Shown here in pieces: positions 33,074 through 41,912 of a stretch of DNA of 58,566 nt (position 1 is its first letter; each line of letters begins with the position of its first letter). Made by a program: the position numbers and the translations under genes. This DNA is from JAJRZX01 sp964407495. GTDB taxonomy: Bacteria > Desulfobacterota > GWC2-55-46 > JADFVP01. The notes beneath the pieces were generated by a model. It saw only the letters and a program-made list of their open reading frames with translations. It did no database searches and was not told the DNA's origin. The DNA lies in the NCBI GenBank assembly GCA_964407495.1, contig CAYOVP010000008.1:1-58566 (forward strand), read 5' to 3'.

Positions 33074-34426
33074 CTACGTGGCCGCCCTGTATAGAAGATG
33101 CGCGGCCCTTGCCGCCTCGCCTGGGTTGAAAAAGACGGGTAACCCTCTTTTTCGGAAGAGTCTTGCCCTCTGCCTCGTGTATCTTCCGCCGGGTGTACAG
33201 ATGACGAGCGGTTTCCTGGCGAGTTCCCTCTTGTCTGCTATCATGTCCGCCATTCTGTCCGTGAGCCCTGGGGGGCCCCAGAGCGGGGCCACTATGGCAA
33301 GATCGTAATCATCTCCTCCGAGCGTGGCGGCAATGGCCTCGCTGAAGTGCCTGTCCGTGGCGCTACCCGTAAGATCCATGGGATTGGCGATGGAGCAGAC
33401 AGGCGGGAGTAGGGACCTGAGCCTCCTGGCCCTCTCCTCGGGAAGGGGGCTTACCTCGAGGCCCAGGTCCACACACTCGTCCGCAAGGGTTACTCCCATG
33501 CCCCCTCCGTCCGTTATTATCATGACGCGTCTTCCTCTTGCCGGGGCCTCGGAACCAAGGACCTTGCATGCCACGAGAAAGTCGTCATATCCATGGAGTT
33601 CGATGATGCCTGCCTTCTTGAAGGCCGCACGGTACACCTCGTACCTTCCTGCCAGCGCCCCGGTGTGCGAGCGTGCCGCAGTGGCCGCGGCCTCGGTATG
33701 GCCCACCTTGAGGACTGCTACCGGTTTTTTCCCTGCGCACCTTCTCGCGGCCTCTACGAATCTTCGCCCTTCTTCCACGGACTCTATGTACATGACAACG
33801 GCGCCGGTGGCCTCGTCAAGGGCAAGAAACTCCAGGAGGTCGCACTCGTTCACGTCGGCCTTGTTCCCATAACTTATGACACGCGCCACACCCCTATCCC
33901 CGGCGGCCAGTTCATCCATCACGGTCACTGCAAAGGATCCGCTCTGGGAGAGTATGGAGAGCCTGCCGCGGCCCGGGCGCTCCATGCGGTCCGGGGGTAT
34001 GAAGAAGGTATCGAGCCCGCTGAGAGTATCGTAGATGCCGAGACAATTGGGACCAATGACCCTGGGTCCTCCGTTACGTACGGTGTCTCGCAGTTCTTGC
34101 TCGAGGGCCGCACCAAGAGGGCCTGTCTCGGCAAAGCCGCCACTCACTACCACGGCACCCCCAACAATGCCGCATGCCTCTCTCAAGAGGGCTGGTATAT
34201 GCTCTGCTCCAAGGGCAAAGACCGCCAGGTCAACTCTTTCCCTGATCTCCTCGATGGAAGGATAGCACTTCAGCCCCCCCAGTTCGGCGTGAGCAGGGTT
34301 CACGGGATAGAGCCTTCCCGGAAAAGAGTCCCTGAGCCTCTGAAAGATTATGCCTGAGATCTTATCATGGCTCAGAGAGGCGCCCACGAGGGCAACACTC
34401 CGGGGATTGAAAAAGCAGTCCAGCAA
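33074..34426 (-). CDS. acdA: Acyl/acetyl-CoA synthetase (ADP-forming) alpha subunit
   Basis: 450 residues with the CoA-binding N-terminal domain (FFNPRSVALVGAS, YPVNPAHAELGGLKCYPSI), the ligase domain with GPNCLGI and SQSGSFAVTVMD, and the phospho-histidine loop ARSHTGALAG. Together with acdB it forms the split ADP-forming enzyme known from archaea and many anaerobic bacteria, which serves energy conservation or acyl-acid activation. The start is TTG at 34426, as the family N-terminus begins there; no strong Shine-Dalgarno is seen. Confidence 0.9.
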   Translation of the reverse strand: MLDCFFNPRSVALVGASLSHDKISGIIFQRLRDSFPGRLYPVNPAHAELGGLKCYPSIEEIRERVDLAVFALGAEHIPALLREACGIVGGAVVVSGGFAETGPLGAALEQELRDTVRNGGPRVIGPNCLGIYDTLSGLDTFFIPPDRMERPGRGRLSILSQSGSFAVTVMDELAAGDRGVARVISYGNKADVNECDLLEFLALDEATGAVVMYIESVEEGRRFVEAARRCAGKKPVAVLKVGHTEAAATAARSHTGALAGRYEVYRAAFKKAGIIELHGYDDFLVACKVLGSEAPARGRRVMIITDGGGMGVTLADECVDLGLEVSPLPEERARRLRSLLPPVCSIANPMDLTGSATDRHFSEAIAATLGGDDYDLAIVAPLWGPPGLTDRMADMIADKRELARKPLVICTPGGRYTRQRARLFRKRGLPVFFNPGEAARAAHLLYRAAT

Positions 34427-34482
34427 CTTTTGTCCCGCAAATAAGGAGTTTCTTGGAAGGGTCCTGCAGGTGCAGGGAGACC

Positions 34483-34686
34483 TCAGTCGAGCCTGAAGGC
34501 TACCTTGAGAATTACCTGGTACTCGGCAACCTTGCCATCAACTATCTTGCCGTGTTGCTCCGAGATCTCGAACCACGAAAGCCCGTGTATGGTCTTGGAG
34601 GCCTTTTCAATTGCCTTCGAGACCGCATCCTCGAAACTCTTTTCCGAGATCCCCACGAGTTCTATCCGCTTGAAGGTCTTGTCCAC
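34483..34686 (-). CDS. Dodecin (flavin-binding)
   Basis: 67-residue dodecin that assembles into a hollow dodecamer storing flavin. Diagnostic VGISEKSFEDAVSKAIEKA, then LSWFEISEQHGKI with the flavin-stacking Trp, and KVAEYQVILKVAFRLD. Start is GTG behind a strong AGGAGGTGA. The stop of a short upstream ORF overlaps the binding site. Confidence 0.95.
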   Translation of the reverse strand: MDKTFKRIELVGISEKSFEDAVSKAIEKASKTIHGLSWFEISEQHGKIVDGKVAEYQVILKVAFRLD

Positions 34687-34693
34687 TCTCTCA

Positions 34694-34762
34694 TCACCTC
34701 CTTCTGCCAGACTCCCAGTTGCTCTGCAGTTCTTCTATGGTACGGATCGTCTTCACGTCCAT
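34694..34762 (-). CDS. Possible 22-codon leader ORF before dodecin
   Basis: ATG-started frame beginning MDVKTIRTIEELQSNW, ending inside the dodecin ribosome-binding site. The composition looks protein-like, but nothing else supports it. It could couple translation to dodecin or be chance. Confidence 0.2.
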   Translation of the reverse strand: MDVKTIRTIEELQSNWESGRRR

Positions 34763-35060
34763 GCTTCTCTGCCTCGCTACCGGCCTGGAGCCTGGCCGGA
34801 ACGCAAGCCCCGCCGGTCTGCCTGCCTGGGCCCTATCCAGCCCTGCTGCCAGGCCCTGTCCTTCGCTCTTCAGGCCGGACTGCACCTTCAAGCGCCCCGC
34901 CCACCCCGGCTCTCCCTGGGGCTAACAGGCCCTCTCTACCCTCTTCCCTCCTCCAAGGCCTGAAGCCGCCAGACGGCCCCGGGCCCACCCGCCTCCGCCG
35001 CTGGCCCCTGGCGCGAGAGAAACCCTGCCCGTCCTTCTGCTCTCATGGTCTGGCCCGGCC
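34763..35060. other. GC-rich intergenic stretch without a recognisable gene
   Basis: About 300 bases between the DUF4149 stop and the dodecin leader. It is very GC- and pyrimidine-rich on the plus strand with short inverted repeats (CCGGCCTGGAGCCTGGCCGG near 34780). No conserved ORF, promoter or terminator with a U-tract was identified. Confidence 0.5.
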
Positions 35061-35537
35061 TCAGGGGACGAGGTCCATGGAGGTGAAGTAGACGAGAAAG
35101 ACACCGAGGACAAAGACAAGGAGGTTGAGAGAGGCGCTGATGGCATGTATTTTCTTGAATCTTCTCTGAAGGTCGTCCTTCTCAGGGCCTGTACTCGCGG
35201 TACGAAGCCGCGCCTTCAGGGCCCTGGCCTTCTTGCCCACGGAAAGACCCGAGTAGAAGGTGACGATCGTCATTACTACGAGGAGTATGAGGCGTTGCCT
35301 TGGGTAGATATGGGCCTGGTATGAGAGGTATAGGAGGCTTATGAGGCTTACGGCGCTACCCACATATCCCATGGCCCAGTAGCGGGGGAAGATCCTTCCC
35401 ACTACGTCCCCGGCACCTTCCCTGGGAAGGGTCTTGAAGATGGCCGGAGCGGCAAAGAATGTGAAGAAGATCAAGGACCCCTGCCAGATAAGTAGACAGA
35501 AGAGGTGCAGGAACCTTGCTATGTTGATGGCGGTCAC
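35061..35537 (-). CDS. DUF4149 (TMEM205-like) membrane protein
   Basis: 158 residues with four hydrophobic segments (about 5-30, 52-70, 80-97, 133-153). The N-terminal FLHLFCLLIWQGSLIFFTFFAAPAIF and ..FPRYWAMGYV pattern is typical of DUF4149. Function unknown. GTG start behind GAGAGGAGGG, with its own promoter TTGAAA (35600-35605), 17 nt, TATACA (35577-35582). Confidence 0.82.
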   Translation of the reverse strand: MTAINIARFLHLFCLLIWQGSLIFFTFFAAPAIFKTLPREGAGDVVGRIFPRYWAMGYVGSAVSLISLLYLSYQAHIYPRQRLILLVVMTIVTFYSGLSVGKKARALKARLRTASTGPEKDDLQRRFKKIHAISASLNLLVFVLGVFLVYFTSMDLVP

Positions 35538-35576
35538 GAGGGGCCCTCCTCTCTTGGGAGATCAAGACACAGTGCA

Positions 35577-35605
35577 TGTATACAACAGATAGGGAGTTTT
35601 TTCAA
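35577..35605 (-). promoter_or_regulatory. Promoter of the DUF4149 gene
   Basis: TTGAAA (35600-35605), 17-nt spacer, TATACA (35577-35582), about 40 nt before the GTG start. Confidence 0.6.
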
Positions 35606-35731
35606 TAAAAATATGCGGTTTCAGGCCGCGTAACCCCCTTTTTTCTCCTTTGACAGGATCTGGGAGAGGGCAGGGACCCTTCTGCAGGGTCCATTCCATA
35701 CCTGTCTGGCGGGCGATTGTCATGGCACAGG

Positions 35732-36703
35732 TCATAACAGTACATATAGCATGAAGCGCAATATTGGCACTGAAAAGACCGCCATGAGAGAGGTGAGATA
35801 GAGAATCCTCATGGCCGCTACGACCATCTCGGCACTCAGGGCCCTCTTGTCATTTCCAATGAAGGGCTTGACTTCGGGTATGCCGTTGTATGAGGCCGGC
35901 CCGCCCAACCTCACGCCAAGGGCCCCGGCCAGGGCGGCCTCGGGAAGCCCTGCGTTGGGGCTGCTGTGCTCGAGCCCGTCACGCCCGACTGTCTCCCTGG
36001 CGCCCCGCCAGTCGTAGCGCAGTACATAGGCCGCCCCCACCATGAAGAGGGCCGTGATGCGCGCAGGTACGAAGTTGGCCCCATCATCGAGGCGCGCCGC
36101 GCACCACCCGAAGTCGATGTACCGTTCGTTACGATAACCAATCATGGAGTCCAGGGTATTTACGGCCTTGTAGGCGAGCATGAGCGCAGGCCCCCCAACT
36201 GCAAGGTAGATGAGAGGCGCCACTACACCGTCCGAGGTGTTCTCAGCAAGGGTCTCTGCCGTGGCGCGGTAGACCTCACCGGGCCCGAGCCCAGCGGTAT
36301 CGCGGCCAACGATGCGCGAGAGGTTCTTCCTTGCCCCATCCATATCGCCGCGCCACATGGCCTCGAGTACGCCCCTGGCCTCTACTGCAAGGGAGCGCAC
36401 GGAAATGGATGACCAGACAATGTATATGGAGAGTATCTCGCGGCCTCCGGGGATGATGAGAGAAGATACGCCAAGCCCTGTAAGGGCGGCGATATAGGTG
36501 CCCCCTGTGATTACAGCCACGAGGACGATGCCCGCTACTCTCAGTTCCGGGCCCCTGGACCTGCCGACAGCCCGCCTCAGCACCCCTTCCACATAGGTTA
36601 TGGCTCGGCCTATCCATCTCACAGGGTGGGGTAGAGACTCCGGATCGCCGACGATGAGGTCGAGGATAAAGGCGGTAAAGAGTATTAGGGTGAAGGATTT
36701 CAT
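35732..36703 (-). CDS. cbiB: Adenosylcobinamide-phosphate synthase (CbiB)
   Basis: Membrane enzyme that attaches aminopropanol (phosphate) to adenosylcobyric acid. 323 residues, starting MKSFTLILFTAFILDLIVGDPESLPHPVRWIG. Family motifs SRIVGRDTAGL, AETLAENTSDGVVAPL, YKAVNTLDSMIGY, FGWCAARLDDGANF and HSSPNAGLPEAALAGALGVRLGG are intact. Several membrane segments. It follows cbiP by 10 nt. Its aminopropanol substrate would be made by the CobD encoded at 23517. Confidence 0.94.
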   Translation of the reverse strand: MKSFTLILFTAFILDLIVGDPESLPHPVRWIGRAITYVEGVLRRAVGRSRGPELRVAGIVLVAVITGGTYIAALTGLGVSSLIIPGGREILSIYIVWSSISVRSLAVEARGVLEAMWRGDMDGARKNLSRIVGRDTAGLGPGEVYRATAETLAENTSDGVVAPLIYLAVGGPALMLAYKAVNTLDSMIGYRNERYIDFGWCAARLDDGANFVPARITALFMVGAAYVLRYDWRGARETVGRDGLEHSSPNAGLPEAALAGALGVRLGGPASYNGIPEVKPFIGNDKRALSAEMVVAAMRILYLTSLMAVFSVPILRFMLYVLL

Positions 36704-36713
36704 GACAAGAGGC

Positions 36714-38369
36714 CTATGGCACTTGAGTTCCGGGGCAGTTGCCAGTTTCCCTGGCCCTTGGCCCTGCACTATCCAGAGGTCCTGGCCCGCCAAGCCCCAC
36801 TATCCTCAAGAGCGCCTCCATGTCCAGGGACGCGCGCACTAGGGCGGCCATCTCGTCTATGGCTGTATCGAGCGCGGCCTCGTACCCCCGGCCATCCCGC
36901 GCTATGGGCTCCAGGCCCGCCCGCCTGAAGAGTTCCTGAACGAGGGCCCTTCTCAGGCCGTCGTTATGAAAGAGACCATGTATGTACGTACCCATTACCA
37001 ACCTGTCCCGGCTCACGGCGCCCTCTTCTATCTCCACCCCTGCACTCCCCCTCCTCAATATCCTGAACATCGCCCTCTCCGAGGGCGTAGACCAGCCAGC
37101 GTGTATCTCATATCCCTTGATCTTGCCGCAAGACGCCGAAAACCCCCGCAAGACCTCGGCCTCCACGGTAAAGGTGGCCTTCTCCGGCCCCAGCCTCGTG
37201 GAGATATCGAGAAGACCAAGGCCCTGGCTCCGGCCCGGCAGAGACTCCACGCCAAGGGGGTCTTCGACTGCCCGGCCAAGCATCTGAAACCCCCCGCATA
37301 TGCCCATGATGAGCCCGCCTCCTGAACGGTACTCCCTTAGCGCCTCTCGGAAACCCCTCTCAGAGAGCCAGAGAAGATCTGCCCGGGTGTTCTTGGTCCC
37401 AGGGATTATGACCATGGCCGCGCCCTTGATCTCACCGGGGTTCTCGATGAAGACGAGTTCCACGCCCTCTTCATGCCTCAGGGGGTCGAAGTCCGTAAAA
37501 TTCGATATCCTGGGTAACCTTATGACTACTATACGCAGTTCGGCGCCAGGACCGGACCCTTTCCGACCTCCCCTCTGCCCCCCGTCCCTCCCGCCCCCGG
37601 TACTCCCCTCATCCTCAAGAACAACACCATCCTCGTCTGGCAGGACCAGTTGCCCCATGTAGGGAACAACCCCCATCACAGGTACGCCCGTCTTCGCAAC
37701 AAGAAAATCCAGGCCAGGCCCCAGAAGCGAGGCGTCACCGCGAAACTTGTTGATTATAAAGCCCCTCACGAGGGAACGCTCTTCTCTTCCCAGGAGTTCC
37801 ATGGTCCCGACGAGAGAGGCGAAAACACCGCCCCTGTCGATGTCGCCGACAAGGAGGACCGGGCTCTCCGTAGCAAGAGCGATCCCCATGTTCGCCAAAT
37901 CATTTTCACGTAGGTTTATTTCCGCAGGGCTCCCCGCGCCCTCGAGGACCACCGCGTCATGGGCCGCGGCGAGCCTCTCGAAACTCTCCAGCACAGGGCC
38001 CAGGGCCTCTTCCTTGAAGCCCTGGTACGAGGACGCTGTCATGGCACCATATACCCTGCCGTGAACGATCACCTGGCAGGCCCCATCCTCCGTGGGCTTA
38101 AGAAGCACAGGGTTCATGTCCACCGTGGGCTCCAGACCAGCGGCACGGGCCTGGAGGGCCTGCGCTACACCTATCTCACCGCCGTCCCGCGTGACAAAGG
38201 CATTGAGAGACATGTTCTGTGCCTTGAAAGGGGCAGTGGATAGCCCCATATCATGAAAGATACGGCAGAGAGCAGCGGTGATTATGCTCTTGCCCACGTG
38301 CGAAGCCGTGCCCTGTACCATCACCGACGACGCGCGGCAAGATTTTTTGCCATTGATTTTATCTCTCAT
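36714..38369 (-). CDS. cbiP: Cobyric acid synthase
   Basis: ATP- and glutamine-dependent amidation of adenosylcobyrinic a,c-diamide at four side chains. 551 residues: N-terminal MVQGTASHVGKSI P-loop-like region (19-29), FKAQNMSLN, VLEGAGSPAEINLRENDLANM, GDIDRGGVFAS, then a CobQ-type amidotransferase with Cys358 in GICGGFQMLG and IHGLF. A Gly/Arg-rich insertion at about 253-275 between the two domains, and a Pro/Gly-rich tail, add length over the usual 480-510. First gene of the cbiP-cbiB pair; a hairpin element lies about 50 bp upstream. Confidence 0.94.
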   Translation of the reverse strand: MRDKINGKKSCRASSVMVQGTASHVGKSIITAALCRIFHDMGLSTAPFKAQNMSLNAFVTRDGGEIGVAQALQARAAGLEPTVDMNPVLLKPTEDGACQVIVHGRVYGAMTASSYQGFKEEALGPVLESFERLAAAHDAVVLEGAGSPAEINLRENDLANMGIALATESPVLLVGDIDRGGVFASLVGTMELLGREERSLVRGFIINKFRGDASLLGPGLDFLVAKTGVPVMGVVPYMGQLVLPDEDGVVLEDEGSTGGGRDGGQRGGRKGSGPGAELRIVVIRLPRISNFTDFDPLRHEEGVELVFIENPGEIKGAAMVIIPGTKNTRADLLWLSERGFREALREYRSGGGLIMGICGGFQMLGRAVEDPLGVESLPGRSQGLGLLDISTRLGPEKATFTVEAEVLRGFSASCGKIKGYEIHAGWSTPSERAMFRILRRGSAGVEIEEGAVSRDRLVMGTYIHGLFHNDGLRRALVQELFRRAGLEPIARDGRGYEAALDTAIDEMAALVRASLDMEALLRIVGLGGPGPLDSAGPRARETGNCPGTQVP

Positions 38370-38422
38370 GGCCTGCTAAACTTGAAACTCCGTAAAAACA
38401 AGAAAAAAAACAACAGACACCT

Positions 38423-38470
38423 CCACTTTCTTTTGGGAAAAAAGTAAAGTGGAGCAAAGAAAACCAATGT
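38423..38470 (+). repeat. Dispersed hairpin-plus-tag element, copy 6
   Basis: CCACTTTCTTTT with a slightly altered right arm (AAAAAAGTAAAGTGG), then the tag AGCAAAGAAAACCAATGTG. It lies between the divergent cbiP and rsmE genes. Confidence 0.75.
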
Positions 38471-38576
38471 GTGGCAGTCGGGGTCTCCTTTTAATGCGCA
38501 CCCCATGCCCCCCATGCCACTGCTTGGTGAGCAAAGATTATATGTCTTATACACTATCAGGCAAAGACTTTTATTC

Positions 38577-39338
38577 ATGCTCACTCCTTACGGGTTGATA
38601 CGTGCCGGAGAGCGGATCGAGAGGGGGAGGGAAATATGCCTTACCGGTGAGGCCCTTGGGAACCTCCTCCTCTGGGGTCCGCGCCCCGGTGAGGCCCTTA
38701 CCATTGTGGACGCAATGGGTTCAGGATTTCGGGCAAGGGTTACTGGCCTTGGAGAAGAGACTGCCTCGCTCCAAGTCTTCGAGGCCCTGGGGCCTGTCTT
38801 TCTCACGCCAGAGGTCCTGCTCCTCATGGCTCTGCCGGACAAGGAACGAATGGAGACCATCATCGAAAAGACCACGGAACTGGGCATCTCTGCCATACTG
38901 CCCTTCAAGTCCGAGCGCTCCATAAGCCTCGAGGAGCGTGAAAAGAGGCAGAGAAAGGCCCACAGATGGCCCCATATCGCCCTCTGTGCCGCAAAACAGT
39001 CGCGCCGGCCTACTCTGCCGCGCATACTCCGATACCGTGGCTTCAGGGAGGCCCTCGAGGCCGCAGACAAGGCCGGCAGAGACGCCATGAGGATAATTCT
39101 CGAACACGAGGACAAGGCGAGCAAACCTTTGAGAGAGGTGCTCGGTGTGGAGGGTTCGAAAAAGAGGGAAAAGGCCGTCATACTCTGCGGCCCGGAAGGC
39201 GGGTTCACAGGGAGCGAGACCGAGATGGCCAGGAAAAAAGGCTTCATACCCGTGAGCCTCGGCCCGCGTGTTCTGCGCACCGAGACAGCCGCCATGCTGG
39301 CCACAGGCCTTGTGATGTATGAACTCCAAAGAGAATGA
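38577..39338 (+). CDS. rsmE: 16S rRNA (uracil1498-N3)-methyltransferase
   Basis: SPOUT-family methyltransferase. The N-terminal PUA-like part is LTPYGLIRAGERI..ICLTGEALGNLLLW. The catalytic part has MALPDKERMETIIEKTTELGISAILPF, AAKQSRRPTLP and the trefoil-knot motif LCGPEGGFTGSE with LGPRVLRTETAAM. The start at 38577 gives 253 residues and has no Shine-Dalgarno. A promoter-like pair TTGGTG (38524) / TATACA (38548) lies upstream. The frame is open a further 36 codons upstream into the repeat. Confidence 0.92.
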   Translation: MLTPYGLIRAGERIERGREICLTGEALGNLLLWGPRPGEALTIVDAMGSGFRARVTGLGEETASLQVFEALGPVFLTPEVLLLMALPDKERMETIIEKTTELGISAILPFKSERSISLEEREKRQRKAHRWPHIALCAAKQSRRPTLPRILRYRGFREALEAADKAGRDAMRIILEHEDKASKPLREVLGVEGSKKREKAVILCGPEGGFTGSETEMARKKGFIPVSLGPRVLRTETAAMLATGLVMYELQRE

Positions 39339-39501
39339 GAGGAGAATACCGCAGGGCGGGGTGCCCAGGGCCGGGAAAACAGAAGAGAAAGGGCGCCAGG
39401 GGAGGCCTATGGAAAGAAATTGTTTTTTCATGAAAAGAGTCGGGTAGAGAGTGCCCTAACCTGCGCCCCCCAACCCCATGATGCAAGACAGAGGTTCACC
39501 C

Positions 39502-39696
39502 ATGAAGAAGAAAAAGACCTATCCTGCCGATAGGGGCCCCATCTGCATAAAGTGCCCCTACTCCCAGTTTCTCGACCCCTCCAGGGAGATCTGCTACAAG
39601 ACCGGAGGGCTTCACTGCAAGGTCCTGGATATTATTGTAGGCAAGTACGACCCCTGCCACATCCCAGAAGGTGGCAGGGGCACGAAGAGGGGCTGA
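39502..39696 (+). CDS. Small Cys-rich protein of unknown function
   Basis: 64 residues after an AGAGG site. Five cysteines in the pattern CIKCPYS...EICYKTGG..HCKVLD....YDPCHI suggest a zinc or iron-sulfur knuckle. The N-terminus MKKKKTYP is basic and there is no signal peptide. Family not recognised. It sits between rsmE and the SpoIIM-like gene on the same strand. Confidence 0.65.
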   Translation: MKKKKTYPADRGPICIKCPYSQFLDPSREICYKTGGLHCKVLDIIVGKYDPCHIPEGGRGTKRG

Positions 39697-39772
39697 ATGG
39701 GTGGTAGACCCAGAGCACTACCCTATGCCAGGCCCTGGGCCCGTGTAAGAATACTTGAAGGAAGAGCCGGCC

Positions 39773-40450
39773 ATGTCACGGGGGTGGCGCGGACTACTCC
39801 ATATGGGATATAGAGAACACATGAGGGCCGCCTGTAACGTGGCAGTGGAAAAAAAGCACCTCATCGTCTTCTTTCTCGCCGCCCATGCCGTATTCCTCGG
39901 CCTCGGCATCCTCACCATGAGATGGCGCATGCCTGGGGTGCTTGCCCTGAGGGCCGATCTCATGAAGGAGGTACAGGACCTTTTTTATGTCCAGCCCCTC
40001 ACGGGCCCCCTTGCCACGAGCCTGGTGCTGAAGATCACCTATACTTTCTTCTTCAACCTCGTCTTCGGCGCTCTCATCTCCACCACGCTCACGGGTTTCT
40101 CTATTTTCATTCCCTATGTAATAGCCGTCTGGCGGAGTTTCATCATAGGCATACTCTTTTACGGCATGGACCCCACGCCGCTCCAGTCCATCGTCTTTGC
40201 CGGTACAGCCATCCTCGAGTTCGGGGCCTACTCCTTCTCCTCTGCCATTGGCACGGACCTCGGCCTATCGGTCTTCTTTCCCTCGCGGGAGGGCACGGCC
40301 TCCAGGGCCGAGGCGCTCAGGAGAACCCTTCAGAAGGACAAGTACCTATTTATCTTCGTGGCCTTACTCCTCTTCCTCGGTGCTGTCTGGGAGATAACCT
40401 GGCTACACCTCTTGGGCTCCCTTGTCCAGCCCCTCGAGTCATCCCTCTGA
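39773..40450 (+). CDS. SpoIIM (stage II sporulation protein M)-family membrane protein
   Basis: 225 residues with about five hydrophobic segments. The block GALISTTLTGFSIFIPYVIAVWRSFIIGILFYG followed by LEFGAYSFSSAIG is characteristic of the family. Members are widespread in non-sporulating bacteria, where the role is unknown. ATG at 39773 is preceded by AAGGAAG; a TTG six codons earlier is possible. Confidence 0.72.
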   Translation: MSRGWRGLLHMGYREHMRAACNVAVEKKHLIVFFLAAHAVFLGLGILTMRWRMPGVLALRADLMKEVQDLFYVQPLTGPLATSLVLKITYTFFFNLVFGALISTTLTGFSIFIPYVIAVWRSFIIGILFYGMDPTPLQSIVFAGTAILEFGAYSFSSAIGTDLGLSVFFPSREGTASRAEALRRTLQKDKYLFIFVALLLFLGAVWEITWLHLLGSLVQPLESSL

Positions 40451-40566
40451 TTGACCGGTCTGGCACGGACCTGGGCCTTGCGCCGGCCTTTGCCCGCTGA
40501 ACCGACCGCAAGGTATGCCCCAGAGGGAAGAAAAAACTCAAATCGTTGTTTAATCTCATATTTTTC

Positions 40567-40595
40567 TTGGATTGAGTCACCTCTTGTGCTATAAA
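40567..40595 (+). promoter_or_regulatory. Promoter of yggS-proC
   Basis: TTGGAT (40567-40572), 17-nt spacer, TATAAA (40590-40595). Predicted leader of about 105 nt before yggS. Confidence 0.5.
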
Positions 40596-40706
40596 ATGTA
40601 ACATTCTTATGATTTTTTTAAGGGAATTGTGTCTTCCCCCCTGGGGCAGGCCCTTGCAATACCCTCCAGGACCAACCAGAGGACATACGCAATAGGGGCG
40701 GGATCA

Positions 40707-41912
40707 ATGGCTGTTTCACTGGCTGATAACCTCATAGAAGTAAGGAAGAGGCTGAAAAAGGCGGCCAGGAAGGCTGGACGCGACCTCTCGGAGATAACCC
40801 TCATCGCGGTCACGAAGAACATCGAGCCAAGGCTCATAAGAAAGGCCGTTAAAGAGGGTCTCCGCGTCTTTGGCGAGAGTTACATCCAGGAAGCCCAGGA
40901 AAAGATAAAGAAAATCGGGCGGAAACAGAAGCAGTGGCACTTCATAGGCCACCTCCAGAAGAACAAGGCCCGCTTTGCCGTAGACCTCTTCGACTGCATA
41001 CACTCCGTGGACACCCCGGGCCTTGCCCGTGAACTGAACCGAAGGGCCACACACCCCATAGACGTACTCATACAGGTGAATATCTCTGGTGAGAAGTCAA
41101 AACACGGCGCCACGCCTGAGGGGGCGGTGGAGATTGCGCGATTGATGCCTGGGCTCAAGAACCTGAACTTCCGGGGCCTCATGGCCATACCCCCGCCGGT
41201 GGATCCGCCAGAGCGCGCGCGGCCATACTTCATAACCTTAAGAAGGCTTGCCGAGCGTATCAACCGCGAGCGCATACCAGGCGTGGTGGTACATGACCTC
41301 TCCATGGGCATGAGCGCGGACTTCGACATCGCCATAGAAGAAGGCGCCACAATGGTCCGCGTGGGTACGGCCATCTTCGGCCCCAGGGAAGTAGAGAAGA
41401 AGACCACCAAGAAGGCCGCAAAAAAGGCCGTAAAGCCTGCTCTTGAGAGGGGGACCACGGCTACTGCGAAGAAAAAGGCCGGGGTTGCCTCAAAGAAGAC
41501 AAAAGACGGGTCAAAGGCGAGTGTAAAGACCCGAAAGGCCCCTGCCGCGGCAAAAAAGACGGCAAAGAGAGTTAAAAAGGCCGTAACGCCTGAAAAGGCA
41601 TCTCCTAAGGTCGGGAAAAAGGCGGCAGGCTCCGGGAAGGTGGCAAAGGCGGCAACCAGGAAGACCGCTACAGCAAAGAAGACGTCTAAGACAAGGTCCG
41701 GGAGCGCGGCGGCCTCCAAGGCCGCGAGTAAGCCTTCTGCCGCTAAAAAGACCACAACTGCAAAGAAGGCCACGACCAAAAGAAAGACAGCCACCACCAA
41801 GACCAGTTCCTCCGGAAGGGGTAAGAAGGCGAGTACGCCTTCTTCCAAGGCCGCGCCCCAGAAGCCGAAAAAGACCTCTACCACCAGAAAGAAGACCTCA
41901 CGCAAGAAATGA
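40707..41912 (+). CDS. yggS: YggS-type PLP homeostasis protein with histone-H1-like C-terminal tail
   Basis: Residues 1-228 are a complete YggS/PLPBP fold type III domain: LIAVTKNIEP with PLP Lys37, FGESYIQEA, WHFIGHLQKNKA, HSVDTP, IQVNISGEKSKHG, FRGLMAIPPP, LSMGMSADFDIAIEEGATMVRVGTAIFG. Most YggS proteins end there (about 230 aa). Here the frame continues without a stop or methionine for about 173 residues of Lys, Ala, Thr and Ser in KKAAKK, AKKTT and KRKTATTK-like steps, as in H1 or chlamydial Hc proteins. The tail is therefore a real in-frame extension and should bind nucleic acid or another polyanion (inference). proC overlaps its stop (ATGA). Confidence 0.9.
   Translation: MAVSLADNLIEVRKRLKKAARKAGRDLSEITLIAVTKNIEPRLIRKAVKEGLRVFGESYIQEAQEKIKKIGRKQKQWHFIGHLQKNKARFAVDLFDCIHSVDTPGLARELNRRATHPIDVLIQVNISGEKSKHGATPEGAVEIARLMPGLKNLNFRGLMAIPPPVDPPERARPYFITLRRLAERINRERIPGVVVHDLSMGMSADFDIAIEEGATMVRVGTAIFGPREVEKKTTKKAAKKAVKPALERGTTATAKKKAGVASKKTKDGSKASVKTRKAPAAAKKTAKRVKKAVTPEKASPKVGKKAAGSGKVAKAATRKTATAKKTSKTRSGSAAASKAASKPSAAKKTTTAKKATTKRKTATTKTSSSGRGKKASTPSSKAAPQKPKKTSTTRKKTSRKK

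Noticed and set aside
38370..38470. Cobalamin riboswitch before cbiP or cobD
   Set aside because: No B12-box-like sequence was found; the space is taken by a hairpin element (cbiP) or a promoter abutting the ATG (cobD).
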